DNA of 64,000 bases from GCA-002282575 sp964493995 (GTDB taxonomy: Bacteria > Pseudomonadota > Gammaproteobacteria > Thiomicrospirales > Thiomicrospiraceae). Location of the stretch: the NCBI GenBank assembly GCA_964493995.1, contig CAZBQD010000008.1, positions 1 to 64,000 on the forward strand, written 5' to 3'. The notes under the pieces are model-generated. The model did no database searches and was not told where the DNA came from. It worked only from the letters and a program-made list of their open reading frames with translations. Below, piece after piece: positions 18,688-26,109 of the stretch. Made by a program: the position numbers and the translations under genes. The number at the start of each line of letters is the position of its first letter. Position 1 is the first letter of the stretch.

Positions 18688-19518
18688 TTAGGGTTTAGCC
18701 TTGGCTTTTGCCAGACTATCGTAAAAAGCATCAGCGAGTAGGTCAATTTGACCTGGGTGCTCCAAAGACACCACCATGTAGCCCTTGTAAAAGGTGAAAT
18801 CGTCGCGTATTTCGACTGTCTTTCCTTTCAATTCGAGCAAGGCTTTGACATCAAACAAGGGTAGGGCATCGTTGGCAATGCGAATACTCACCGTGTCCAT
18901 CATCAACGAAAAAAACTGCTCTTTCTGTTCTGCACTGACAATTTTGCCACGCACAATTTGGAAGCCCCGTCGATCGCCGGTTAACTGACTCGACTCAACA
19001 ACCGGCACGCCCAAATGCTGAAATTGCCATAATCCCAACTTGGCTTGCCTGGCTTTCGCTTCGGCCGCTCGATAACACTGAGCATGTCGACTATTAGGCA
19101 GTTGAGTATCGACCAAAGCAAAACCATTTTCGAGCAGGGTAAGGGCTAAATTACGACCATCACCCAAATAGGCATGAGCCAAAACGCGACCTTTGTAACT
19201 CGATAACTGGTCAAACTCCAGATTCAAATAGCCTTTGCTACGCTGTACCAGCTCCCCAACGGCTTGTGCGACGGCTTTACCCAAGGGCTGGGGCGGGTCT
19301 AATTGTCGGGAAGTAATGGGCACATGCACACCCGTTAATCCGACCACACTGTCGCCCACCAAGAAGGCACTACCATCGTAGACAATATCGACTTTCACAC
19401 GCTGATCGATTTTTAGCGGTGCACAATCATCATTGGTCGGTTCTACCGCCCAGGCGCTGACATGGGTGCAAAAAGCAAAAAGCCCGGCGACAATAGCCAG
19501 GCTTTTCACAGGATGCAT
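18688..19518 (-). CDS. Secreted protein with a degenerate staphylococcal-nuclease-like domain
   Basis: 276 residues from the ATG at 19518, giving the signal peptide MHPVKSLAIVAGLFAFCTHVSA. A thermonuclease-like fold follows: VDIVYDGSAFLV, then YKGRVLAHAYLGDGRNLALTLLENGFALV and AKARQAKLGLW. Compared with active SNase, the DGDT and RLxGIDAPE motifs are changed to DGSAF and GLTGVHVP, so one catalytic Arg and the Glu are missing. Only the Arg in YKGRV remains. It is probably not a nuclease. A C-terminal half of about 100 residues resembles an OB-fold-like strand pattern, but I do not recognise it. The gene starts 24 nt after rpmE2 and may be cotranscribed. Confidence 0.75.
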   Translation of the reverse strand: MHPVKSLAIVAGLFAFCTHVSAWAVEPTNDDCAPLKIDQRVKVDIVYDGSAFLVGDSVVGLTGVHVPITSRQLDPPQPLGKAVAQAVGELVQRSKGYLNLEFDQLSSYKGRVLAHAYLGDGRNLALTLLENGFALVDTQLPNSRHAQCYRAAEAKARQAKLGLWQFQHLGVPVVESSQLTGDRRGFQIVRGKIVSAEQKEQFFSLMMDTVSIRIANDALPLFDVKALLELKGKTVEIRDDFTFYKGYMVVSLEHPGQIDLLADAFYDSLAKAKAKP

Positions 19519-19541
19519 GAGGCTCACGCAGAGCTCCACAC

Positions 19542-19781
19542 TTAACGCTTGTAGCGGTTACGGAATTTCTCGATACGACCTTCAGTATCCACAAGCGTTT
19601 GTTGACCTGTGTAGAAGGGATGAGAAGAACTCGAAACCTCTAAACGTACCAAACCGTAAGTTTTACCATCAACATCAATGGTTTGCTTAGTGTTCATGGT
19701 CGAACGCGTAATAAACATATCACCAGTAGTAATGTCTTGGAAAACCACTGGATTGTATTTTGGGTGAATGCCTTCTTTCAT
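19542..19781 (-). CDS. rpmE2: 50S ribosomal protein L31, type B
   Basis: 79 residues: MKEGIHPKYNPVVF, TYGLVRLEVSSSSHPFYTGQQ and the C-terminal GRIEKFRNRYKR. The zinc-ligand cysteines of type A L31 are absent, which defines the zinc-independent type B. In many bacteria type B is made during zinc shortage, but no Zur-like operator is obvious here. AGGA lies 7 nt before the ATG, and a good sigma-70 promoter lies about 40 nt upstream. Confidence 0.96.
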   Translation of the reverse strand: MKEGIHPKYNPVVFQDITTGDMFITRSTMNTKQTIDVDGKTYGLVRLEVSSSSHPFYTGQQTLVDTEGRIEKFRNRYKR

Positions 19782-19819
19782 GGCAAAATCCTGTTATTTG
19801 GTATCTGAAATAAACGAAC

Positions 19820-19848
19820 ATTCTAACGCTAAGCAACTGATTTTGCAA
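19820..19848 (-). promoter_or_regulatory. Candidate sigma-70 promoter for rpmE2
   Basis: Read on the minus strand, TTGCAA (19843-19848) and TAGAAT (19820-19825) are separated by exactly 17 nt. The site lies about 40 nt upstream of the rpmE2 ATG. Confidence 0.6.
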
Positions 19849-19860
19849 CAACCACATATA

Positions 19861-20003
19861 GAGAATCTCTAAAAATCTCGCTTCGCGCGTTTTTAGGCTT
19901 CTCAAGTTCCTTTTTTGGCTGGTGGAAGGGTGTTAAATTAAATGGTTACATGGCATAAAGTACGACCCTTCCCCCAGACCCCTATCCCTTTGGATCTTAG
20001 AGT
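19861..20003 (+). repeat. Dispersed intergenic repeat family 1, copy B (divergent)
   Basis: An imperfect hairpin at the left (GAGAATCTCTAAAAA paired with TTTTTAGGCTTCTC) is followed by a T-run, a GGTGGAAGGGTGTTAAATTAAATGG segment and CCCTTCCCCCAGACCCCTATCCC. The right two thirds match copies A and C well. The hairpin arm is a different sequence with the same shape. It fills most of the gap upstream of rpmE2, on the far side from that gene. Confidence 0.7.
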
Positions 20004-20050
20004 TATCTGTGGTTAACAAAATAAAAAGCTAAAACAAATAGTCAACTACA

Positions 20051-21283
20051 CTATTTAGACAAGTTGTCGCAGGCAATCGTGGTCCACCACATAGCTTGCA
20101 TGTAACAGCTGGAAATGGTGCCTGCGTTCAATTCCATGAATAACGTCTGCTCAATTTTGCCTTGTTCAATCGCTAACGCACAGCTCAAGGCTTCACCCAT
20201 CACGCCTTTTTTATCAATCAACGCCGACTTAATCGATTCATGTAAGGGCATACTCGCCATTAATGTGGACATATCCGCATCCATCAAGGCATCTAGGCAT
20301 GAAAACAACCCGACCATAAAGAAACTTTCGCGCTGCGGCAGGGCGGCATGCTCGGCTAACAACTGCAGAAAACGGGCACGAATTAAGGCTGTTTTGAACA
20401 ATTCGGGCGTTTTATCGTCTTTACCTGCCAACACCAAAATACTGACCCAGCTTTGTAGTTTTTGCAAGCCAAAGCGTAGTACGGCATCCTTAATGGAATT
20501 GATTTGGATATTTTCATTGCCCGGATAACTGCGTACAAAGGACAATAGCTTATGCGTCAATCCCACATCATGACCAATGATTTCTGCCAACTCACCCATG
20601 TCAATATCAGGATCATAAACACTGGCCAACAAATTGAGGATAGCCAACTTATTATTAGCTAAAGCCTGTCCTTTGACAATTTGCGGGCGGGCGAAGAAGT
20701 AGCCTTGGAAATAATCCATTCCCAAGGCTTTACACAAATCAAATTGCGCTTGTGTTTCCACCTTTTCGGCCAACAAGCGAACATTGGCGTTAGTCGCCCG
20801 AATAGCCTGGACATGCTGGGGCAGTTGACGCACACCAACAGCCAAAATATCGATTTTAATGATATTAGCCAAGGCAATGAGCGGCTTAAATTCATCACTG
20901 TAAAAGAAGTCATCTAAGGCAATGGTATAACCTTTTTCGCGCAACCCGCGTACCGCACTGATCACAGCAGGCGTCGGTTGAATCGTTTCTAATAACTCAA
21001 TGACCACCTGATTTATGGGGAAAATACTACTATTCTCCGCCAATAAAAACTGTTCAGTGAAATTGAGAAACGCTTTATGCTGACCAACCAAATTGGATAA
21101 CCCAATTTCAGCAAAGGCGTTGACAATAACCTGCGCAGTGGCGGCATCTTCCGCCGTTACCGAGGCAGCATTACGACCATCGCCACTGCGAAAGAGCAGT
21201 TCGTAAGCATAAACCTGCAACTCTCGATTAAAAATGGGTTGCCGGCCGACGTAAACGTCTAATAAGGGTTGCTGCGATTTAAT
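20051..21283 (-). CDS. EAL-HDOD signalling protein with an apparent ATT start codon
   Basis: About 410 residues. An EAL-like domain (YELLFR, NFTEQFLL, IELLET, ALDDFFYSDEF, IDILAVGV, LAEKVET, GYFFARP) is followed by an HDOD domain (LLASVYDPDIDMGELAEIIGHDVGLTHKLL). EAL-HDOD proteins with an incomplete EAL site often bind c-di-GMP or regulate without cleaving it. The earliest ordinary start codon is a TTG at 21220. However, the frame stays open for 21 codons upstream and encodes VYVGRQPIFNRE, the conserved N-terminus of the family. There is no ATG, GTG or TTG in that stretch. ATT at 21283, 10 nt after GAGG, fits best. Confidence 0.85.
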   Translation of the reverse strand: MKSQQPLLDVYVGRQPIFNRELQVYAYELLFRSGDGRNAASVTAEDAATAQVIVNAFAEIGLSNLVGQHKAFLNFTEQFLLAENSSIFPINQVVIELLETIQPTPAVISAVRGLREKGYTIALDDFFYSDEFKPLIALANIIKIDILAVGVRQLPQHVQAIRATNANVRLLAEKVETQAQFDLCKALGMDYFQGYFFARPQIVKGQALANNKLAILNLLASVYDPDIDMGELAEIIGHDVGLTHKLLSFVRSYPGNENIQINSIKDAVLRFGLQKLQSWVSILVLAGKDDKTPELFKTALIRARFLQLLAEHAALPQRESFFMVGLFSCLDALMDADMSTLMASMPLHESIKSALIDKKGVMGEALSCALAIEQGKIEQTLFMELNAGTISSCYMQAMWWTTIACDNLSK

Positions 21284-21304
21284 GATTCAATAACCTCAAC
21301 GAAA

Positions 21305-21451
21305 CTCTAAAATAATACCAAAGGGTTGGGGGATTGGGGGAAGGGCTGCACGACAATGCCCTGTAACCCAGTGATCTATGGCCTTCCACAAACCAAAAAA
21401 CAGAAATAGGAAGTCTGAATAAAAGCAATGCGCATTATTCAGACTTTCCTT
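21305..21451 (-). repeat. Dispersed intergenic repeat family 1, copy C
   Basis: Read on the minus strand it starts with a 12-bp hairpin arm (AAGTCTGAATAA paired with TTATTCAGACTT), followed by a T-rich stretch and CCCTTCCCCCAATCCCCCAACCC. It aligns along its full length with copy A at 1074-1211. Its edge touches the yggX stop codon, so the hairpin is the first structure transcribed after yggX. Confidence 0.8.
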
Positions 21452-21719
21452 AACTGGGTTTATAGGCTTCTGGCATGGCCACGTCAGCATCACCAAACAA
21501 AAACTCTTCCATTTGCTCGCGCAAAAACAGCTTCGCTTTAGGATCCATCGACGATAAGCGATATTCGTTAATCAAAATCGTTTGCTGCGCTAACCACTGC
21601 TTCCAAGCTTCTGCCGAAATTTCATTAACAATACGTTCGCCTAACTCGCCCGGATAAGGTTGATAGGGCAGACCATCGGCCTCTTGCTTTAAACGTGCAC
21701 AAAATACGCGACGACTCAT
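21450..21719 (-). CDS. yggX: Fe(II)/iron-sulfur trafficking protein YggX
   Basis: 89 residues: MSRRVFCARLKQEADGLPYQ and PYPGELGERI at the N-terminus, and LINEYRLSSMDPKAKLFLREQMEEFLFG near the C-terminus, which are hallmarks of YggX. The protein is linked to protection and repair of Fe-S clusters. C7 is conserved. The ATG at 21719 or the adjacent one at 21722 is the start, with AAGGAAG upstream. mutY ends about 40 nt upstream in the same direction, a pairing seen in E. coli. The product of mutY is itself an Fe-S enzyme. Confidence 0.95.
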   Translation of the reverse strand: MSRRVFCARLKQEADGLPYQPYPGELGERIVNEISAEAWKQWLAQQTILINEYRLSSMDPKAKLFLREQMEEFLFGDADVAMPEAYKPS

Positions 21720-21759
21720 CATAAACTTCCTTACACCAAAGGTAAAATAAACGGAAACT

Positions 21760-22821
21760 CTAAAAATCAAACGCAGTCAGATTTTTGGAGTCTTGCCAAT
21801 GTTTCAATAACTTATCTACCACAGCGGGCCTAGCAACAGATTGCTTTTTGTTGTTGGGATTATACCATAAGCCATTGTCAGACAAAGGCTGCTCATGCGC
21901 TTGCTGCGTCATCACAACAACGTAGGGTGTAATCTGCCAAACCTGATGCGTAAAAACATGTTTTATCGGTGTTAACCGGGTTAGGGATGCTGGCTGACCC
22001 ATCAGCGGCGACTGAGGTAGCTGATACAAACCACCCCAAATACCGCTTTGCTGTTGAGGCGCCTCTAACCAAACCGCACCCACCTCATCTATGTATAGGT
22101 AAACATTAACCTCGTGCTGCGTTTTACTCGGCTTAGCTTGACGAATGGGCCAAGTGGTTACCGGCTGATCGCTCAGTCTGGCAGCGCAATCGCTAGCCAA
22201 GGGACACGCACCACACTGGGGCTTGGTGCGCGTACACAGGGTAGCGCCTAAGTCCATAATAGCCTGCGTGTAAGCGCCAGGACGCGCTCGGCTCTGCAAT
22301 TCATCAGCCACCTGCCATAAGCGCTGTTGCGCTGGTTTAGATTCGATGGGCAAGGGCAGGGCTAGCCAACGCGCTAAAACACGTTTCACATTACCATCGC
22401 AAATAGCGGTGGGCTGTTGATAGGCCAAAGATAAAATAGCATGTGCGGTGGATTGACCAATACCGGGCAAGCTCATTAATGCCTCCGCTGTCGAAGGCAG
22501 CTGACCCGCAAAATCACGCACAATCACTTGCGATGCTTTATGCAAATTGCGCCCTCTGGCATAATAGCCCAATCCGCTCCACAAGGCTAACACCTGATCG
22601 CTGGACGCGCTCGCCAAAGCCTCGACACCCGGAAACTGCGCCATAAAGCGCTCGAAATAAGGAATCACCGTTACAACTTGTGTTTGTTGCAACATCACTT
22701 CCGATACCCACACACGATAGGGGGTGGCGGGGTGTTGCCAGGGCAAATCGTGGCGACCATATTGATCGAACCATGCCAATAACCGTTCACTAAAGGAACC
22801 ATCTTCCCATGACTGAGACAC
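21760..22821 (-). CDS. mutY: A/G-specific adenine DNA glycosylase MutY
   Basis: Removes adenine mispaired with 8-oxoguanine. The protein is 353 residues. It has the helix-hairpin-helix LPGIGQSTAHAI, the catalytic Asp in ICDGNVKRVLARW, and the four Fe-S cysteines in LCTRTKPQCGACPLASDC. A C-terminal NUDIX-like domain recognises 8-oxoG. The start is GTG at 22821, with a strong AAGGAAGG 4-5 nt upstream; no later start would keep the conserved N-terminus. This start overlaps the first 13 nt of the divergent trmB gene. yggX follows. Confidence 0.96.
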   Translation of the reverse strand: MSQSWEDGSFSERLLAWFDQYGRHDLPWQHPATPYRVWVSEVMLQQTQVVTVIPYFERFMAQFPGVEALASASSDQVLALWSGLGYYARGRNLHKASQVIVRDFAGQLPSTAEALMSLPGIGQSTAHAILSLAYQQPTAICDGNVKRVLARWLALPLPIESKPAQQRLWQVADELQSRARPGAYTQAIMDLGATLCTRTKPQCGACPLASDCAARLSDQPVTTWPIRQAKPSKTQHEVNVYLYIDEVGAVWLEAPQQQSGIWGGLYQLPQSPLMGQPASLTRLTPIKHVFTHQVWQITPYVVVMTQQAHEQPLSDNGLWYNPNNKKQSVARPAVVDKLLKHWQDSKNLTAFDF

Positions 22822-23543
22822 AAAGCCTTCCTTTATCGCAAAACGACGACATGCCTTATCGTCGTGAAATTAAAAGTTTTGTGCGCCGAGAGGGGCGTTG
22901 CACGCCCGCACAAGAAAGAGCGCTTAACGAGCTCTTACCGAAGCTGGGTATCGCATACCAAGCCAATCAGCAACTCAACTTTGCCGAGCTATTTGCTAAT
23001 GATAACCCAGTTTGGTGCGAAATCGGTTTCGGCATGGGACACAGTTTGGCGCACATGGCCGCGGCCATGCCAAACATCAACTTTATTGGTATCGAAGTTC
23101 ATCGTCCCGGTGTCGGCAGCCTGCTCAATCAAGTACAACAACTGGGACTAACCAACATTCGCGTTATGAGCCACGATGCTGTGGAAGTGTTAAAGCACAT
23201 GATACCTGAGCACAGCTTAGCACGCGTCTTGTTATTTTTCCCCGATCCATGGCATAAAACCAAACACCACAAACGCCGTATTGTGCAGATTCCTTTTTTA
23301 GAGTTGTTACACTCGCGACTGGCAACAGAAGGCGTGTTTCACAGCGCTACCGACTGGCAACCCTACGCCGAATGGATGCTGGAAATGATGGATGGGTTTC
23401 CTGCATTCAGCAATAGCGCCGGGCAAGGAAACTATGCCATTAAACCTAGCTATCGCCCCGAAACCAAGTTCGAACGACGCGGACAACGTCTAGGTCATGG
23501 TGTTTGGGATTTGGTTTACATTAATCAAGCTAAGGCGTCATAA
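22809..23543 (+). CDS. trmB: tRNA (guanine-N7-)-methyltransferase TrmB
   Basis: 244 residues. It methylates G46 in the variable loop of tRNA using S-adenosylmethionine. Visible motifs are RREIKSFVRREGR near the N-terminus, EIGFGMGHSLAHMA (SAM site), GIEVHRPGVGSLL, LFFPDPWHKTKHHKRR and the C-terminal TKFERRGQRLGHGVWDL. The ATG at 22809 has AAAGGA upstream. The next ATG at 22851 lacks a ribosome-binding site, so the longer form is preferred, giving a head-to-head overlap with mutY. cysM begins 2 nt after the stop. Confidence 0.95.
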   Translation: MTETQSLPLSQNDDMPYRREIKSFVRREGRCTPAQERALNELLPKLGIAYQANQQLNFAELFANDNPVWCEIGFGMGHSLAHMAAAMPNINFIGIEVHRPGVGSLLNQVQQLGLTNIRVMSHDAVEVLKHMIPEHSLARVLLFFPDPWHKTKHHKRRIVQIPFLELLHSRLATEGVFHSATDWQPYAEWMLEMMDGFPAFSNSAGQGNYAIKPSYRPETKFERRGQRLGHGVWDLVYINQAKAS

Positions 23544-23545
23544 GT

Positions 23546-24442
23546 ATGCACTACCCAACTCTCGCCGATACCGTTGGCAACACACCACTGGTGCAAATTC
23601 AGCGTCTTTATCAAGACACTCGTGGCAATGTCATTTTAGCCAAACTTGAAGGCAACAACCCCGCAGGGTCGGTTAAGGATCGTCCGGCCTTTAACATGAT
23701 TCTACAAGCCGAACAGCGCGGCACCATTCGTCCCGGCGACACCCTGATTGAAGCCACCAGTGGCAATACGGGCATTGCGTTAGCAATGGTAGCGGCAATG
23801 CGTGGTTACAAAATCAAACTGATTATGCCCGACAATATGACACAGGAACGCAAAGATGCCATGGCTGCCTATGGCGCTGAGCTGATTCTTGTTTCACGTG
23901 AAACAGGCATGGAAGGAGCGCGCGACTTAGCTCTGTCGATGCAAGCCAATGGCGATGGGTTCTTACTCAATCAATTCGCCAATCCCGACAATCCGATGGC
24001 GCACTACTTAACGACCGGTCCTGAAATTTGGCGTCAAACCGCTGGCAAAGTGACCCACTTCGTCTCTGCTATGGGCACCACAGGAACGATTATGGGTACC
24101 AGTATGTTTCTAAAAGAACAAAATCCCCACATTCAAATCGTCGGTGTACAGCCTGCCGATGGCGCACAGATTCCGGGCATTCGTCGTTGGCCAACCGAAT
24201 ACTTGCCCAGTATTTATGATGCCAAACGTGTTGATAGAATCATGGATGTCGATCAACAAAGCGCAGAAAACACCATGCGCCGATTGGCTAGAGAGGAGGG
24301 GATTTTTAGTGGCGTGTCTTCCGGTGGTGCCATGACCTGCGCTCTGCAATTAGCGCAAGAAACTGAAAACGCCTGTATTGTCAGCATTGTCTGCGACCGA
24401 GGTGATCGCTACTTATCCAGCGGCTTGTTTAACCTTAGCTAA
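23546..24442 (+). CDS. cysM: Cysteine synthase B (CysM)
   Basis: PLP enzyme making cysteine from O-acetylserine with sulfide or thiosulfate. 298 residues. The PLP lysine lies in NPAGSVKDRPAFNMI, the substrate loop is EATSGNTGIAL, and the PLP phosphate site is MGTTGTIMGTS. The LVSRETGMEGARDL segment marks the CysM branch. The gene lies 2 nt after trmB and is probably coexpressed with it. The codons for LVSRETG contain a perfect 16-bp parS palindrome. The last 30 nt overlap the convergent gene at 24413-24826. Confidence 0.95.
   Translation: MHYPTLADTVGNTPLVQIQRLYQDTRGNVILAKLEGNNPAGSVKDRPAFNMILQAEQRGTIRPGDTLIEATSGNTGIALAMVAAMRGYKIKLIMPDNMTQERKDAMAAYGAELILVSRETGMEGARDLALSMQANGDGFLLNQFANPDNPMAHYLTTGPEIWRQTAGKVTHFVSAMGTTGTIMGTSMFLKEQNPHIQIVGVQPADGAQIPGIRRWPTEYLPSIYDAKRVDRIMDVDQQSAENTMRRLAREEGIFSGVSSGGAMTCALQLAQETENACIVSIVCDRGDRYLSSGLFNLS
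23890..23905. other. Perfect parS site (ParB-binding palindrome) inside cysM
   Basis: TGTTTCACGTGAAACA matches the bacterial chromosomal parS consensus at 16 of 16 positions. ParB binds such sites, usually clustered near the replication origin, to segregate chromosomes. A perfect 16-mer is not expected by chance in 64 kb (about 1 in 70,000). No parA or parB gene is in the window. Confidence 0.88.
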
Positions 24443-24826
24443 GAGTTGCGCCATCATGGCCAACCACTTGGTTAATCTAGGGTAGTCGGCTTTGATGGCA
24501 TTAACAATTTGCGGCAGTGGCGTTGCTAACGAAAAACCGACTGTCTCGACCGCCAACTTAACCAACAACAAAATCTTTTCCTGATCCAACAAAGGCGAGG
24601 GCTCGAAATAACTTACCCGCGCCAATAGTACCGCACGCAAAATATCTGGCCATAACTCATGCGCTACTTTATTTTGATCCATTAAAAACAAATCAATTCG
24701 ATTTTCTTCGCGCATGGTGAGCAATTCTGCTAAAGAAGCTTTTGCCAACAAAGCCTCAGCTGCACGTTGGGCATTGGGCGGCAATTGGCGAATCAAGTAA
24801 TTTTCATAAGGATGCAATAAAGCCAT
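24413..24826 (-). CDS. Unrecognised helical protein downstream of the PilZ gene
   Basis: 137 residues from the ATG at 24826, which has AGGA 8 nt upstream. It starts 1 nt after the stop of the PilZ protein (TGATATG), so the two are almost certainly coexpressed. The sequence is predicted to be nearly all helical and rich in Ala, Leu and Glu, with no signal peptide, membrane helix or cysteine. I recognise no family. Its 3' end overlaps the convergent cysM by 30 nt. A role with the PilZ partner is inferred from position only. Confidence 0.7.
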   Translation of the reverse strand: MALLHPYENYLIRQLPPNAQRAAEALLAKASLAELLTMREENRIDLFLMDQNKVAHELWPDILRAVLLARVSYFEPSPLLDQEKILLLVKLAVETVGFSLATPLPQIVNAIKADYPRLTKWLAMMAQLLAKVKQAAG

Positions 24827-24827
24827 A

Positions 24828-25778
24828 TCACAATCCTGCCAAAGGGTCTGGTTGAGATGACGCATTAGAACGACGTTGTCTCTGCCATGCAATCAGTTGA
24901 TTCAGTTCTTCGTTTTGCAACAACAGAATGAGCTTATGCTGAAGCGCTTCCGTCGCGTTGGTAAATTCGACCGCAATATAGTAGCCTTCGGGTACAGGAC
25001 GACTATTAACAATGTTTCCCGTCATATTGAACACTTCTGCCTTACCTAATGGAGTGGGAAATCGAAAATCAATATTTAAGCGCGCGAACTTAGGATAGGG
25101 ATCGTGACTGACAAAGCCCACGCCGCCCGCACTCAGATTTAATTGGCGCAATGGCCAAGCATTTTTATCCACCAAATAACTCACTTCCTGACGAAAGCGA
25201 ACGAGGAAATTGACATGACGAGTCAACTTTTCATCCATCTGCAGTACACACTTAGCGAGCAAACTGCCACCAACGGCCTTACTGGTTAAATCGGTTATTT
25301 TTTCGTCAAAGGCAAATTCACTGTGGGCAATGGCTTGAAGATAATCGGCATAACACTTATTGATGGCTTTATCGCACAAATCGAAATAGAAATCGAGCTT
25401 AGCATTAAAGGCACGCAATAAGTCTGCCGTAGCGCTGCCTGGTTTGAGTTGCATGGCTAAAGGAATTTTCCCGCGCCGGGTTTTATAAAGCTCAATTCCC
25501 TCATATACCGAATGACCTCGCACCAACAGAATAATCGCATCGCAAAGCAAGTTAACGCGCAACACCAAATCACCGATGACCTTGCCCGCTAGCTCGTTCT
25601 CGGCCAACAAGGCTTGGCTTAGTTTGGTCAGCTGTTCATCATAGCGCGATTCAGAAGACTGCCATTGACCGCTGGCTAATTCAGGCACAACCAAACGAAC
25701 CACTTCGTTTTGGTCAGCGAGTTTAATCACAGCAGGGATAACCACATCCAATCGAAAGTGGCGGCGAACATTTCGCAT
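24828..25778 (-). CDS. PilZ-domain protein with its c-di-GMP motif split across the chain
   Basis: 316 residues and soluble. PilZ domains bind c-di-GMP through an RxxxR motif and a D/NxSxxG motif, usually some 20-40 residues apart. Here RRHFR (R5-R9) is at the extreme N-terminus and N214-L-S-A-G-G219 lies about 200 residues later, with a mostly helical region between. The C-terminal part looks like the PilZ beta-barrel (VGFVSHDPYPKFARLNIDFRFP). Either the two motifs come together across a large insertion, or the N-terminal match is coincidental. AGGAAG lies 6 nt before the ATG. The next gene starts 1 nt after the stop. Confidence 0.8.
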   Translation of the reverse strand: MRNVRRHFRLDVVIPAVIKLADQNEVVRLVVPELASGQWQSSESRYDEQLTKLSQALLAENELAGKVIGDLVLRVNLLCDAIILLVRGHSVYEGIELYKTRRGKIPLAMQLKPGSATADLLRAFNAKLDFYFDLCDKAINKCYADYLQAIAHSEFAFDEKITDLTSKAVGGSLLAKCVLQMDEKLTRHVNFLVRFRQEVSYLVDKNAWPLRQLNLSAGGVGFVSHDPYPKFARLNIDFRFPTPLGKAEVFNMTGNIVNSRPVPEGYYIAVEFTNATEALQHKLILLLQNEELNQLIAWQRQRRSNASSQPDPLAGL

Positions 25779-25833
25779 GAACGACTTCCTAATTCTTTAT
25801 CATTAGCGGCGCAGGCAAGCTAGCATAACATAG

Positions 25834-25849
25834 GGTTTCACGTGAAACC
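25834..25849. other. Second parS-like site, intergenic
   Basis: GGTTTCACGTGAAACC is a perfect palindrome. The inner 14 bp (25835-25848) equal the parS core, and only the two outermost bases differ from the consensus. It lies in the divergent gap between the PilZ gene and lptM, 1.9 kb from the perfect site in cysM. Confidence 0.8.
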
Positions 25850-25968
25850 ATAAGACAACACCTGAATAATCTTATCTAGGTGAATTATTTGAGCAAAAGC
25901 AGTGCCAAAGAGCCAACAAATTCGCTTACTTCAAGTAAAATAAGCCCAATAAATTATGGAATGATATT

Positions 25969-26109
25969 ATGAATGTCTGGTTGCTCTCGACCTTACTCTT
26001 GTTACTACTGACTGGCTGCGGCAAAAAAGGCAACTTATCACCACCTCCGTCGGATACGAACAAACCCCTAAATCCTTCTTCATTCACGCACAGTAAAGAA
26101 ACCTTATGA
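25969..26109 (+). CDS. lptM: Small lipoprotein LptM/LppL
   Basis: 46 residues. The signal sequence MNVWLLSTLLLLLLL ends in lipobox LTGC, then C-GKKGNLSPPP, matching the LTGCGxKGPLxxPP signature of LptM (YifL). In E. coli LptM helps the LPS transporter LptD fold with correct disulfides. The rest is short and hydrophilic. The stop overlaps the lysA start as ATGA. A small lipoprotein gene just upstream of lysA is the standard arrangement in pseudomonads and relatives. Confidence 0.88.
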   Translation: MNVWLLSTLLLLLLTGCGKKGNLSPPPSDTNKPLNPSSFTHSKETL

